From: Hydrangea macrophylla
Taxonomy: Eukaryota; Streptophyta; Magnoliopsida; Cornales; Hydrangeaceae
NCBI GenBank assembly: GCA_033977485.1
Contig: CM066987.1
Coordinates: 50,037,033-50,101,032, forward strand
Direction: 5' to 3'
DNA length: 64,000 bases
The notes beneath the pieces are model-generated. The model saw only the letters and a list, made by a program, of their open reading frames with translations, did not search any database and was not told the DNA's origin. Positions 10,388 through 22,322 of this stretch are shown here, piece by piece. Each line of letters starts with the position of its first letter. The stretch's first letter is position 1. Made by a program: the position numbers and the translations under genes.

Positions 10388-10957
10388 ATTTGAACTCACA
10401 CAAATGCTCCCAAAACATTTAAAAGCACTCTAAACTCCTTTGTAAATGAAACCATTGAAGTTTAAAGCATTCCCTAAGCTTTTAGAACCATTTATATAGA
10501 AGCTTATATATATGTATATATATATATATATATGTTTTACAAAATTGGTCTGCGTAGATGCACATAGTTCGAAAAAATACATGAATGAAACAAAATCACT
10601 CAAAAAAGCCAGAAAATAATAAAGTTATGGTCATTTTCATTGATATTATGTATTTGTATACGATTAAAATGATCATTGTCAATTGAATTATTTAATTATA
10701 GTTCTTGGTTTCTAAATTGATTTTAATAGATGTCAATCTGTTTTGCAAAACTGAAAATCCAATATGCGTAGACATAGAAAACAATGCATGAAATAATAAT
10801 AAATTGAAGGGGTATTTCAAATTGAGGTCTAGTATGAATTGAAATCCTCACTCTAGTATCAAATGAATTGAGGTATAGTATCAATCGAATTAATTAAGGT
10901 CCTTAGTATCAAAATTGATTTTAACGGATGTCAGTCTATTTCAATTTATGACCATTT
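10388..10957. other. Intergenic, no gene seen
   Basis: AT-rich with a (TA)n run near 10505-10532. The sentence around TAGTATCAATTGAATT appears in several degenerate copies between 10670 and 10930. Confidence 0.4.
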
Positions 10958-11125
10958 TTTTTTTTTTGATGGATAGAATCTTAAACAAGCAAGCTCAACT
11001 AGAGTTTACATCAGCATGAGTAAAAGCTTGAAAACAAGAGGGAAGGCTTCCCTGAAAAATTAAAAAAACCCACATGATGCTTGGCATGTCGAGCAAGCTG
11101 GTGAGCAACTTTGTTACCATTCTAA
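10958..11125 (-). mobile_element. 5'-truncated LINE tail
   Basis: On the minus strand, a frame from about 11120 reads GNKVAHQLARHAKHHVGFF and ends at a stop near 11024. This matches the C-terminal end of the RNase H-like domain of plant LINE polyproteins, where a GNKVAH.LA motif is typical. About 50 bases downstream comes a poly(A) tail, seen as a T run at 10959-10970. The structure is that of a LINE cut short at its 5' end. The target duplication was not resolved. Confidence 0.6.
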
Positions 11126-12059
11126 TGTAAAAATCATGAGTATTATATGATGAAATTGATAATATCTTATCTAATTGTATGTAGCACATATTGTAATAGT
11201 GATAGGTTTGTACCACATGGTATAACTGATAAAAGCATATGAGAACTAATTTAGGATTCAAAATTTGGAAATCACGCCGTTACTTGATTTTTAAATGCTT
11301 TGTCAGTTGTACCACGTATTGTGATAGTGAATAGTGGTACCACACAATATAGCTGTCAAAACATTTGAAAATAAAGTTATGGTCATTTCATTCATATTAT
11401 GCTTATAGTTTATCTTTCTTTTAGGCTGGCTGTCAAGGCACTACTTTCAAGCTTCAAATTCCTTTCCCTAGATGTGATGTAGATAGAAAGTGAGTCACCC
11501 AAAATTTTGATAATCTTTCATGATATTGACCTTTGATAATCTTTCATAATACTGAGACTTTTTGTGCATATCAAGCACTGATTTCAATGATTTTAAAAAC
11601 ATATGCAGACAATTCTTTCACATTTCATTTTATTTATGATAAAATGATGAGATTAGAATCAGCTAAAAGATGAGTTCTTTACCTATAATTATGAGATCTA
11701 GTTGTTTAGATTTTACCTTACATATTGTTAACTTTAAGTATGTATACTGCAAATAAGAAATAACAAAATCTAAGGAATTGGGATGCATCAAAGGTACCAA
11801 TGAATACAATTTATAAAAAGGAATGCTCAAACTAGTTATTGGGCATGTAAACAAACTTACCCCACTTGCACAAATTCTTATGGAACAATTTCATATCTAG
11901 ATATTAGAGCTATAGAAAAGTATGCCAATCAAATAAGAGAATTGGATAACGGACAAATTCAAACATTACAAATAAATGTGAATTAGGAAGCTTCGGCAAG
12001 TAATTTGGCTAGTCTTTGCTCCAACACCTTTCTATGCATTTACTGAACGCATATTGGAT

Positions 12060-12061
<2 letters not shown>
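11126..12061. repeat. Intergenic with degenerate MITE copies
   Basis: Around 11165-11240 and 11285-11370 are degenerate copies of the ATTGTGATAGTGGTACCAC repeat, also seen at 36285, 36848 and 39535. Nothing coding is visible. Confidence 0.4.

Positions 12062-12102
<41 letters not shown>
12062..12102. repeat. (AG)n microsatellite
   Basis: About twenty GA dinucleotides in a row, continuing into a purine-rich stretch. Confidence 0.95.
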
Positions 12103-12108
<6 letters not shown>

Positions 12109-12845
12109 CGGACAAAAAAGTATTACAGTTTGTTAGCGTGAGAGGGATAGTGAAATTCTGCTATTTGTCTTTGATAATGAAACCAAAAGTCTTGAAACAA
12201 TTGTCATTGGATCCCTAGAACTTTTTTTAAGATGGAATTTATGAAAGGTGCAGAGAACCCGTGAGTTGTCAATTATTGCTCCAATAGATTTATGAAAAAA
12301 GTCATATAGAAAAACAAAATTAAAGTATTAAAGTATTTCTTCTTTTTTATTTTCATTATGTGTAACTCAAGACTCAAGAAAATGCTATGTTTCCCAAATT
12401 TTATATCACAAATGTGCTTCCTAACATATGTGGCAATTTTATATCACAAATGTGCTCCGCATACACCAATGTTCAAAACTTTGAATATAAAGCAATGTTC
12501 CAAAAAAAAAAAAATTGACATTGATGTTTAAATTTTTGTATGGCAGATTTATGGGCACCTGGAGAGACTGAATTCAACGATGTATTTTGACATTTTTGGA
12601 CTGACGAAATATTTGTATTACAGGCATCTAACGTTCGATTTTTATTATTTTTATTATTATTTTTTAATTTGGATTTGCTATGTATTTTGGATTTGAAACA
12701 TACCATTTTGGTATGTTGGATTGAGTAGGTGACTTTATTAATGAATGAACATTTGATTGCTTAATATGAATGTCATCGATGTTTTGTGATTACTCAATTA
12801 ACAGATGGACAAAAAAATAATTGGTCTGAAAAAACAATATATTCC
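12103..12845. other. Intergenic, no gene seen
   Basis: AT-rich. A fragment of the MITE at 6770-7515 lies at 12378-12460. Confidence 0.4.
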
Positions 12846-12849
12846 CAAA

Positions 12850-13575
12850 AAGGGCTACACCTTTAGTGACGATTGTTCATATTTCGTCACTAATAGTTCA
12901 AATTTCATTTTTCTTCTGACATTTAGTGGCGAAAATATTTCGTCAGTAATAGTGACCTTTTACCCGCGAAATTGATTTCGTCGGTAATAATATACTATTA
13001 GTGATGAACTTCATTTCGTCAATAATAGTATACAATTAGTAATGAAATTAATTTCTTACCATGAAATCAATTTCGTCGATAATAGTATACTATTAGTGAT
13101 GAAATACTGCGTCGGTAATAGTGATCTTTTAACGACGAAAAGAATTCGTCGACAAATAGTCACCTTTATGACGAAATATTTCGTTGGCAATTTTTCAAGT
13201 TTAGCAATAAAATATTTCGTCAATAATAGTATGCTATCATCGACGAAAAGACTTCATCGGCAATTGGTAACCTTTAGCAACAAATAATTTCGTCGTAAAT
13301 AGTAATTTTCCCGACAAAATTTCGTCACTAAAAGTAAGTGATCTTGATTGACGAAATATGGTTCATCGGGAAAAATTCTTTTTGTCAACGAAAAATTTCG
13401 CCACTAAAGGGTACTTTTAGCGACGAAAGTTTTTTTATTACTAAAACTTTTCCCCTCAAGGAATCACCGACAAACATGTGACCAAATTTTTTTTCGTCAA
13501 GAAAGACCTATAGTGATGAAAATCTGACTTTTAGTGACGAATTTTTTGTTACAAAAAATTATTTTTCTTGTAGTG
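12850..13575. mobile_element. Non-autonomous CACTA element or CACTA end
   Basis: About 725 bp made almost entirely of the motif TTAGTGACGAAA and its complement. The right end is exact: TTTTTCTTGTAGTG stops at 13575, the complement of CACTACAAGAAAAA. On the left the motif array begins near 12860 after GGCTACACC, but no clean CACTA terminus is visible, so that end is mutated or deleted. There is no room for a transposase. Confidence 0.7.
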
Positions 13576-13610
13576 AATTATGAATCATTTTAAAAAACGG
13601 TGTTACATGG

Positions 13611-15225
13611 GTATCCAAAAAAGTTTTTGTTCCTGGATCATTAACTTTTGTTCCTTTATCTTAAATATTTGTTCTGTGACCAGAATGTTTTGTTCCATGA
13701 TCATTATGTTTTGTTCCTTCATCTTAAATATTTGTTTTATGACCAAAGTTTTGTTCCACGATTAGTAAGTTTTTGTTTTTAAGGTATGAAAGTTTTGTGT
13801 CATGACCAGAACATTTCATTCCATGATCATTAAGTTTTGTTCTTACATCATAAATATTTATTCTATGACCAGAAATTTTTGTTCCATGAAAACTAAGCTT
13901 TGTTCCATTTTAAAGTGTTATTCCATGGTCATTAAGTTTGGTTTATTCCTCCTAAATGTTTGTTTCATAATCACTTAATTTTGTTTTGTTCTCATAACAT
14001 ACTTGTTCCATGACGATAAAATTTTGTTTCAAACGTCAAAATTTTGTTCCTAAAATAAGCAATTCTAGTTTCTTAATCATAAATATTTGTTCTATGAGTA
14101 GAAAATTTTATTCCATGATCATTAAGTTTTGTTCCTTAAAAATAAATATTTATTTGCTTCATGAGCAGAAAGTTTTGTTTCATGGTCATTAAGTTTTGTT
14201 CATTCATCATAAGCACTTGTTCCATGAGTAAAAAGTTTGTTCCATAATCCCTAAGTTTTGTGCCTTCGTCATAATTTTTTATTGCATGACCAAAAAGTTT
14301 TGTTCCTTTATCGTACATATTTGTCCCTTGACTATAAACTTTTGTTCCAGATTTCTATATTTTATTCACAACATAAACAAGCCTAGTTCCTTCATCACGA
14401 ATATTTATTCCATGACCTGAAAGTTTTGTTCCATGATCTTTAAGTTTTGTTCTTTATCAAAAATATTTATTATGTGACCAGAAAATTTTGTTCTTTGATC
14501 GTTAACTTTTGTTCAATCATCATAAATATTTGTTCCGTGAACAGAAAGTTTTGTTCCATGATCATTAAGTTTTGTTCCTTCATTTTAAATATTTGTTTCA
14601 TGACTAGTAAGTTTTGTTCCATGATCATTAAGTTTTGTTTTAAAAGTAAGAAAGTTTTGTGCCATGACCGAAAAGTTTTGTCCATAATCATTAAGTTTTG
14701 TTCATTCATCACCAATGTTTTGTTCCATGACCAAAAACTTTTGTGCTGTGATCGATAAACTTTGTTTCATGACCAGAAATTTTGTTCCATAATCAATAAA
14801 TTTTGTTCCTTCTTCTTAAAAATTTGTTCCATGCTCACTAAGTTTATTCTAAAGTAGAAAATTTTTATTTTTTTATCATAAAATATTTGTTCATGCCTAT
14901 AAAATTTTGTTCCAGATTTCTTAATTTTGTTCCTAAAGTAAGCAAGTCTAGTTCCTTCATTGAAATTTTTGTTCCATGAGCATAAAATTTTGTTCTTTTA
15001 TCATAAATATTGTTCTGTGACAAAAAAATTTTATTCCATGATTGCTATGTTTTATTCACTCCTCATAAATGTTTGTTCCATAGTCACTAAATTCTGTTTA
15101 TTCATAAAAAAATATTTGTTCCACAATCATTAAGTTTAAATTTTGTTTATTCATAAAAAATATTTGTTCCATGATCATTAAATTTTGTTCCTTCATCATA
15201 AATATTTGTCCCCTGACCAGAGAGT
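13611..15225. repeat. 21-bp minisatellite with 63-bp higher-order unit, left part
   Basis: Repeated units close to TTTTGTTCCATGATCATTAAG alternate with TTTTGTTCCTTCATCATAAAT and TTTGTTCCATGACCAGAAAG, giving a 63-base higher-order period. Because 21 is a multiple of three, several frames stay open on both strands, but units drift and carry stops, so I do not call a protein. The array is broken at 15225 by an LTR insertion and resumes at 20558. Confidence 0.75.
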
Positions 15226-16788
15226 TGTGGGTACCCGAACCAAGCTTAGGGCCTAGAAGGATTAAGCCTGCTTGATTGATCCACCCTTCATTAGTCTTTT
15301 ATTCAATCCAAGGCAACAATCGATGCCCATGATCCATTTCTGAAGCTATAGGAATGAGAAATCCATATTTACATCCCACAAGGCTAAATCCGGATAGATC
15401 CTCACTAATAAAGTCGCCACTTCATTGGATAAAGGAAACCAAGAAAACTAAATATATCATGTCCAATTGATAGAGAGCATCGTCCTGTCATCACTAAAGA
15501 ACTTGGTTTGGGGGTTAAGGTACGAGAGAAGTAGGAGCTAGATTGTGCTAAAGTACCCCTTCTCGCCCCAACGTGAGCTCTACTGAACTTTCAAGGTGTT
15601 TGACTAGGCATTATGTAGACCGTTTCAATTATTTCTAATGCAATTCTAATTCAAGTTATAAACAACTACTAAAATAAAATCGTGCAAGAACTATACAATT
15701 ACATGTAATGCATGTGCTAAAATAGTAATTCGGGAACTAAACGTATTATTATGCTCCCCCATGCATGCGAAAAGAAAATTATATTGAATAAACGTGGAAG
15801 TCATACTCAAAACCCTAGAAAAACATGATATCTATGCACATGTAATCATGTAGGGAATTAAAATATATAATTTCTTTACCTAATCATACTTCTATGTGAT
15901 CGTAGGAAAGAGGTAAATAAGAGGGATGCTAGAGAATACCCGGGATGGCATAGCATTCCCAATTACCCTAATTGACCTTGGTTAGGACAATAAAAGCAAT
16001 ATATAGGATAAACTAAGAATATTCTACTATTCTACGCATGGATAGCATATATGTGTATGTCCAAACATGAATACTATGTGTAATAGTGTGCATGTGTATA
16101 CAAATGCATGGATATGAATTAATTCATGAATTAAACTAATTATGAATTAAACTAAGTGAATTAACTAATTAGGCAAGAACAGGAATTAACGCATGAATAT
16201 GAATAAAACATGGATAGCCTACTATCCTAACTAATATGGATTACAACATTATTCTTACGTGAATGCCCTAAATCTAGATTCTTATATCCAAATTACGGTT
16301 TCATTGTTCCCAGGGATCCGATATCTATGGATTGGATACCAATCCCCCCAGGCTCAGGCTAACCTAACATAGAGGGATAGCTTCGCTTTGGATAACTCCA
16401 CTTTAATAGGGATACTACAAACAAGGAATTAAAACTATCCTATAACTTTAAAAATCTAAACTACTAATAGTGAAGAACAGTATGAATAAATAAGAGCTTA
16501 AACCTAGAACTAGGAATATAAAGACCAAAGCAGAAAATAAAGCAGAAAAAAATAGTAATAATAAATAAAAAATAAAAAAGAATAAGAACTTACCCCAAGA
16601 ACTCCCCTCAGAATACTCCTACAGAACTTCACCGGCACCACAGATTCCAAAACTCGATCCTAACTCTAAAAAAAACTTATACTATTTCTAAGGACATTCT
16701 AGGAGTGCTTTAGAATCCTCTAAAGGGGTTTCCTTGGGCTCTCTAGTACTCAGGATTTTCAGGTGTGTTGGATGTGGAAGGGAGGAAC

Positions 16789-16799
16789 CCTTTTATAGT
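16789..16799 (-). promoter_or_regulatory. TATA box of the Tat-like solo LTR
   Basis: CTATAAAAGGG on the minus strand. Confidence 0.45.
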
Positions 16800-17900
16800 T
16801 TGAGATTTAGGTAAAAAATTTCATAGCTAAGCGATGTGGGACAAAAAACCACAAATTTTCACGTTTTCGGGTATTTTCACGCGGATTGGGGTCAAATCAA
16901 CGGTCCAGAATGCATCTGGGACATCTGAGAGCCATAGTGGCACTCAAAGGGCTTGGGTGGCAATCCGAGAGTGCTGCGCGGCACTCAGCTGAAAACTACC
17001 ATGGCTTTCAGCCTGGCAGTTATGTTTCTCTCCAAATTTCTTGGACTTCGTTCTCTCACATCAGTAATCATTTTTGGGCTTGTGATATACCAGTGGAAAG
17101 GTATGAGAGTCTAGTTTAAGATGTTTTTGTAATAACCTGCATTTTCATTTAATTATTTGTAATTGCATTTGTCATATTTAAATTCAAAACTTGTAAATGT
17201 CTGCTTTTATTAATTTCCCTGTGTAATCTTGTGGTTGGTCTGATTTCATAATAAAATTATTTTTGGGGGTTCAACTGCAATTTTATGAATTTAAGAAATA
17301 CCTGTGTCGAATTTCAAAACTGTATTTCAAAACTGTGGAAATAATTTCGGTTGACTCAAACAGTATTTTTATAAAATCAGGAAACTATTTCTAATGTTAA
17401 AATGAATTTTCTGTATTTTGTGATGATCACCGCGACGCAAAAATACCAGTTTATGTGCAAAAATGTCTGCGTCGCGCTGATCTCCCACAGTTTGGGAATT
17501 TCCACCAATTGATAAGTGACACTTGCTTTAGCCTCATTAATGCTTGCAATGATCACCTAAGCTTGTTTGGTTGATGCATTTGAGTATATACAAATCCTAA
17601 TACCACAAGTTGTTTTTCCAAACATCATAAGTGATTTCCTATCAACTTGATAAAGCTTTGTTTGGCTATGCCTAAATTGTGTAAGTAATGTTGTACCATA
17701 AGCTTGAATTCCGAAACACTTCAACTTTGACCCCTATATGTTTATAATTGACCCTTAACATATCTGTAGAGATGTGTATACGTATGTATATCAACACACA
17801 TAGACATCTGTGAATTGGTGGTTCATTTAGAAATTAAGGAAAGAAATTGAAATTGTTGAGTGTTGAAGAATGGACTTGGTGGCCAAGTTTGGCTTTTCTC

Positions 17901-17912
17901 CTATATATATAC
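17901..17912 (+). promoter_or_regulatory. TATA box of the A-family solo LTR
   Basis: CTATATATATAC sits about 775 bases into the LTR, before a leader with TACACTCTCA repeats. Confidence 0.5.
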
Positions 17913-18544
17913 ACGACATACACTCTCATTCATACACTCTCACCATCTTCATACACTGAAATCCCAGAGAGAAAAGAGAAAGAGTTTGAGAGTTTAATTT
18001 CAAAAATTGAGAGAGAGTAGAAGCTTGATCATCCATATCTTGAAGCTTTAATTGGATTTCTTATATTTCTATTCTTTCTCAACAATCTCTACTCTTCTAA
18101 TCTCAGTGAGTATTTCTAACTCACTCAGAATATAATTCACTCCTTATTTGCTACTGTGTATTAATAATTTGTAATCACCATGGATGTTTTTACGTTGGTA
18201 TTCAAAGCTTGAAAATATGAAGTTTTTCAATCCTAACCAAAATAAGTTTTTAAAGATAAAAATGATAGATTATACATCATGGATGCTACGTTTAAAGTTT
18301 TAGGGCTTAATTTGTTCATAAGAAAAAGTACATAAGAAATCAAATTTTGACATCTTTTAGTTTTTCGTAAAATTAGCAATCTACGTTTGGATTCATGTTA
18401 AATTGATCGTAGATTCATAATCCTCGTCGAAAAACAAAGAAATCCATATATTACATGCTATGTTTTAATCCGGATTACAAAATGGGTCAAAAAGACCCCT
18501 TAAAACTGAAACAGGAGAAAACCAGTGAGGAAGACGAAGTCACT

Positions 18545-18745
18545 GTTGAAACTCGCGCGCGCGATAGCGCGAGCCATGTGGTTTCAAGCAGATAGAAAGT
18601 TCTCAATAAGAAAAATAAAAATTAGGCAGATCGCGCGAGCGATCCGCGGGCGCGATCTTCGTGAACTCAGGCAGACAGAAAAGGTTTTAATAAGAAAATG
18701 AAAATTGGGCATGTCGCGCGAGCGGCCCGCGCGCGCGACTTCTGA
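18545..18745. repeat. CpG-rich palindromic islands in the A-family LTR
   Basis: Three clusters of self-complementary CG-rich sequence such as TCGCGCGAGCG and CGCGCGCGCGA stand out in AT-rich DNA. About 75 bases of alternating GGCAGACAGAAAAG and AT-rich spacer separate them. Confidence 0.7.
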
Positions 18746-19139
18746 CAGTTTCTAAATTTTGCTTATTATATGTTAAGGAACTGTTTGGGTGATATTTCAT
18801 GGACTGTTAAAGCTCTGTTTGGGAAATTTACTAAAACAGAAACCTATTTGGTTATGTTTGGACGATTGAAATGATGTATTATGACTTAACAATCCCCGTA
18901 CATACGTTGTTCCTATGATTCAGCATTTTACTTTTGTTTAAGTGTCATGACATACATGTGGAGTCAGTTATACATGCATGGTGAGTGTAAATGTTGGGCA
19001 GTGTGGAAAAGAGTAATGGTCAGTGTGGAAAAGAGTAATGGTCAGTGTGGAACAGAGTGTGTGGTTAAGATTGTGTTGTGGACACTCCCTAGTAATTGTG
19101 TACCAAAGTGTGACGTGTTGAGATTGCAGTGAGAGTATC

Positions 19140-19445
19140 TTTGTAATGCGACGGTGGCAAAACTGGACACTTCCTGATGCCCATGGAAGCGTTAAAGTGT
19201 GTGACTCCGAACTTGGACATTCCCTGGCACCCATGGAAGTGCTAAAGTGTGGCCTACGGACACTCCTTGGTACCCGAGTCTGGATACTGCGTGAGGTTAC
19301 CTCCGGTATTTGCGAGGCGGATTAGGTACTAAAGTGTGAGGCATTGGACACTCCCTGGTACCCCGTACTAAAGTGTGAGGCAAACTGGACACTCCCTAGT
19401 ACCCATGTGCTAAAGTGTGGCTATCGGAGTATTTCAAAGATACTG
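19140..19445. repeat. Degenerate tandem array in the A-family LTR
   Basis: About six units, each with CTAAAGTGTGAGGC and GGACACTCCCTGG separated by variable sequence, at a spacing of roughly 40-60 bases. The same array is in the LTR of A at 56414-56680. Confidence 0.65.
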
Positions 19446-19675
19446 GTGTGAGTTAGTGGGTTGTTGTGTTTGTCGAGAGAAAAGAGTCGGTAAGATGAGA
19501 TGGTGCATTATTTTCATACACGGTCACATATATGTGAATTATAGCTTTCAAATGATATTATAGTTGGCTTCTAAAATGAACTCTTTACTTTAATGTAAAG
19601 TTGTTGAATTAAATGGGAACTGGAAAACGGTAAATGAGTATGTTTTACGTTCAAAGTTATGTTTTTAATACTCAC

Positions 19676-19691
19676 CAGCTTCTTGAAGCTG
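19676..19691. other. Conserved stem-loop in the A-family LTR
   Basis: CAGCTTCTTGAAGCTG is a perfect 7-bp stem with a 2-base loop, preceded by ACTCAC and followed by ACGACG. The equivalent in A is at 56921-56936. Confidence 0.55.
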
Positions 19692-20557
19692 ACGACGTTG
19701 ATGCGTCCTGGACATTTGTGTCTAGGCTTTTCAGGTTATGACTATGCTAGGCCCTATGATTATGCCAACTGAGTACGGTTGCTTTGGGAGATAGAACTGT
19801 TATCAATATCCTATGTTTTAAGTTATAAATTGTTTTGTAATAAGAATGACTGTAATAGATGATAGATATTGTTTTGTTTTAAGGCGGCTTGTGCCTTAGC
19901 TGACCCAGAGTGGTAATATGTAATAAGTTAGAAAAATATTTGTAAGCCTTGATTGTTCTACTCTGATCATGTTGTTGTTTTTTTTTTTTTTTTTTTTTGA
20001 CATTTGGGACGGAATCGATCCTTCAAACTGTCACGACCTATGGGTCCATAAAGGAAATTAAACGCTTTCCTTATTTATGTTACGTTGGGGCGTGACAGTT
20101 TTTAGTCTAATTTAAAAAAAATTTGTAGATTTTGAGTACAAAAGAGTGAGACTGACTCCAAGAAGGAGCAAACACGTAGGTGTAAAAAGGGTAAAAATTT
20201 CCCTAATTTGTTTTTGGCCAATGCAAGGGCTTGGGTCACTAATTTAGGTTATTTTAGGAATATTTTGTAAAGAGAGTTCTCAGGATCCCATCCCAAGGTA
20301 AAGATTTCGCTTGGTAAAAGGCGATTTTTTGTCATTTCATGTGAAAAAGCAAACCTAAATTGGGTTTTTGTCTCTAAATTATGTTTCTAACATGCTTAAG
20401 TTTTCCTTAAGGTTATTCTAACATATCTTAGAGATCACGGTACTTCACGAAGTTCTGTTTCATAACCGACAAATCCTGATTCCGATCACCGGGTTGTTCT
20501 TGAGGCGGGGGTCCCTTCTATCGAACGGATGAACCAAAATAGGGTGTCTACAAGAGT

Positions 20558-20855
20558 TTTGTTCCATGATCCCTAAGTTTACGATCCTTCATCATCCATA
20601 TTTGTTCCATGACCAGAGAGTTTTTTTCTATGATAACTACGTTTTGTATTACGGTAGAAAAGTTTTGTTCCATGACCTTAAACTTTTGTTCCAGATTTCT
20701 AAGTTTTGTTTCTAAGGTAAGTGCAAGTCTAGTTCCTTCATCAAATATTTGTTCCATCACTAAAAAGTTTTGTTCCATGATCACTAATTTTTTTTCCTTT
20801 TCCTCCTAAATATTTGTTCCACAATCACTAAGTTTTATTATAAGGTATAAAATTG
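20558..20855. repeat. 21-bp minisatellite, right part
   Basis: Continues the TTTTGTTCCATGATCACTAAG repeat after the LTR insertion; the AGAGT target duplication joins the two halves. Confidence 0.7.
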
Positions 20856-21627
20856 GGGCGTGTGGCCAAAGGTCCCAAGAATGGCCAAAAATAGGGGATT
20901 AGACCACGTGTGTGTTTTTTTTAATGCCAAAAGTCCTCCAATTTTCTTTGGACCAAAATTGTCCTCAAAATTCTATTAACGTGAATGTTCCTTAATTTTA
21001 GCTAAGAAACCAACAAAACATGTCATAACTTTCAAACTACAAATCTGTTTTCAATCAATTTGATATATCAGTGATCTACAAAACAAGATCCATAGTGGCT
21101 ATAAAATTCTTAAAAAAAAAAATAAGTTTTGCATCTCACAAACGGATATCAACAAATTATTTTTTTGTAATACCAACACTTCCTTTGTGTAGATCTCCAA
21201 AATTTTAGCCCAAATAAAACAAAAAACCAAAAAAATTCCAAAACGGCGAAAGAATCGCAAAGTTATTGTCATGGTAGCAGATGTTACTATCATTATAGCA
21301 GTCGCAAAAAGTTTCAAAATTATGGCCAATTTTCAGATGTTACTGCCTTTACATTAAAATTTACATATACTACTGCCTATATACTACTACGTAAATTTAA
21401 AAAAAAAATAAATAATTTAGCCCAAATAAAAAAAATCATCCAAACGGCCACATAATTGCAAAGTTATGACCATTTTAGAACAGTCTCCAATTAAAAGGTG
21501 ATCCCTACACTTACCAAACAGTCTCTTACTCTACCCAAACAGTTCCTTTTATGAAAACCAAAATACCGAATACTTCTTCTGTCCCAAAATAAGTGTCCAC
21601 GTTTCTTTTTTTGAATGTCCCAAAATA
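20856..21627. other. Intergenic, no gene seen
   Basis: AT-rich. The end (21500-21560) is a diverged copy of 32790-32850, sharing ACTTACCAAACA and CCCAAACAGT. Confidence 0.4.
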
Positions 21628-21632
21628 AGTGT

Positions 21633-22307
21633 TGATGATGCCAAAATTTGGTTAAAGTAAATTAAAGCAATTTAATGTGAGAGAGAGAGTGAGAGACTGG
21701 TTTTTTGTATGTGGTTCGGCCATGTTAATAAAGGAAACTACGTACACGTGTGTGTCTGAGCACGTTCCCTATACTGTAAAAAGTAGGTGACCTGTGGTGA
21801 ACCAATAATATTTTAGAGCTACCATAGGTCGCCCGGGCGTGTTGGTGACTGCTATAGAGGTGCTGTAGAGACTGAAAAGTCAGTCCCCTGAAGGGGGGGG
21901 GGGGGTGAGTGGTCTCTTTTATAGATGCAAGAGACATACTCATACATGGATAAGGAAATATAATCCAACTAAGCTTGATTTGCATTAATTGTGGGGGTTT
22001 CCTAATTGGATTAGGAAACAATATGCTCTTTCATAAGTCTTATATCTTGAGTAGGACCCTGCCTGGAATATTCTGGGGCATATGTTATGGGCCCATCTGG
22101 CCTGCGCCTGTACGGATTGTGCCAGTGTGGTCTTCCCGACCTATTGGTCTGGTCGTGAATGAACCGCTCGGGATGGTGAGTCTCGGGTAGACTAGACCGC
22201 TTGGGCTGATGCTTATCCGAGGAGTTGTGCATGATTTGACCGGAACTGGGACCGACTACTGAGTTGAACCGCTCGGTTATAAGATATAGCCAATTTTGGG
22301 TGTATCA
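21633..22307 (-). repeat. 3' LTR of element E
   Basis: 675 bp, TGATGATGCC to GGTGTATCA. Near-identical to 24811-25515 apart from substitutions and a much shorter G run (21893-21905). Confidence 0.85.
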
Positions 22308-22322
22308 GTTGCCCCCCATTTC
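22308..22322 (-). other. Polypurine tract of element E
   Basis: On the minus strand, GGAAATGGGGGGCAAC directly precedes the 3' LTR, where plus-strand synthesis of the element starts. Confidence 0.5.

Larger units (their letters stand above)
17128..20097 (+). mobile_element. Solo LTR of the chromovirus A family
   Basis: 2,970 bp from TGTAATAACCTGCATTTTC to TTGGGGCGTGACA, flanked by GTTTT at 17123-17127 and 20098-20102. It matches the 5' LTR of element A over its whole length: same ends, CpG-rich islands (18540-18740), the repeat array with GGACACTCCCTGG (19140-19440), and the stem-loop at 19676-19691. No internal region remains, so it is a solo LTR, inserted in the Tat-like LTR around it. Confidence 0.88.
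15226..20552 (-). mobile_element. Tat/Ogre-like solo LTR, split by a second solo LTR
   Basis: Ends are TGTGGGTACCC at 15226 and GGGTGTCTACA at 20552; on the minus strand it starts TGTAGACACCC, typical of Tat-lineage LTRs. Direct 5-bp repeats AGAGT flank it (15221-15225 and 20553-20557). Removing the nested LTR leaves about 2,350 bp with no internal domain. A TATA box on the minus strand (CTATAAAAGGG near 16789-16799) and the GTCGCCACTT block near 15410 fit an LTR in this orientation. A related but longer solo LTR (C) lies at 52037-55467. Confidence 0.75.

Noticed and set aside
12850..12870. GGCTACACC as the left terminus of the CACTA element
   Set aside because: It does not match CACTA and no matching 3-bp target repeat could be fixed, so the left end is left open.
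13580..14758. Several repetitive open frames on both strands (for example MEQNF or FCSMI repeats)
   Set aside because: They come from 21-bp units whose length is a multiple of three. Stops and frame drift between units and the absence of a start context argue against a protein.
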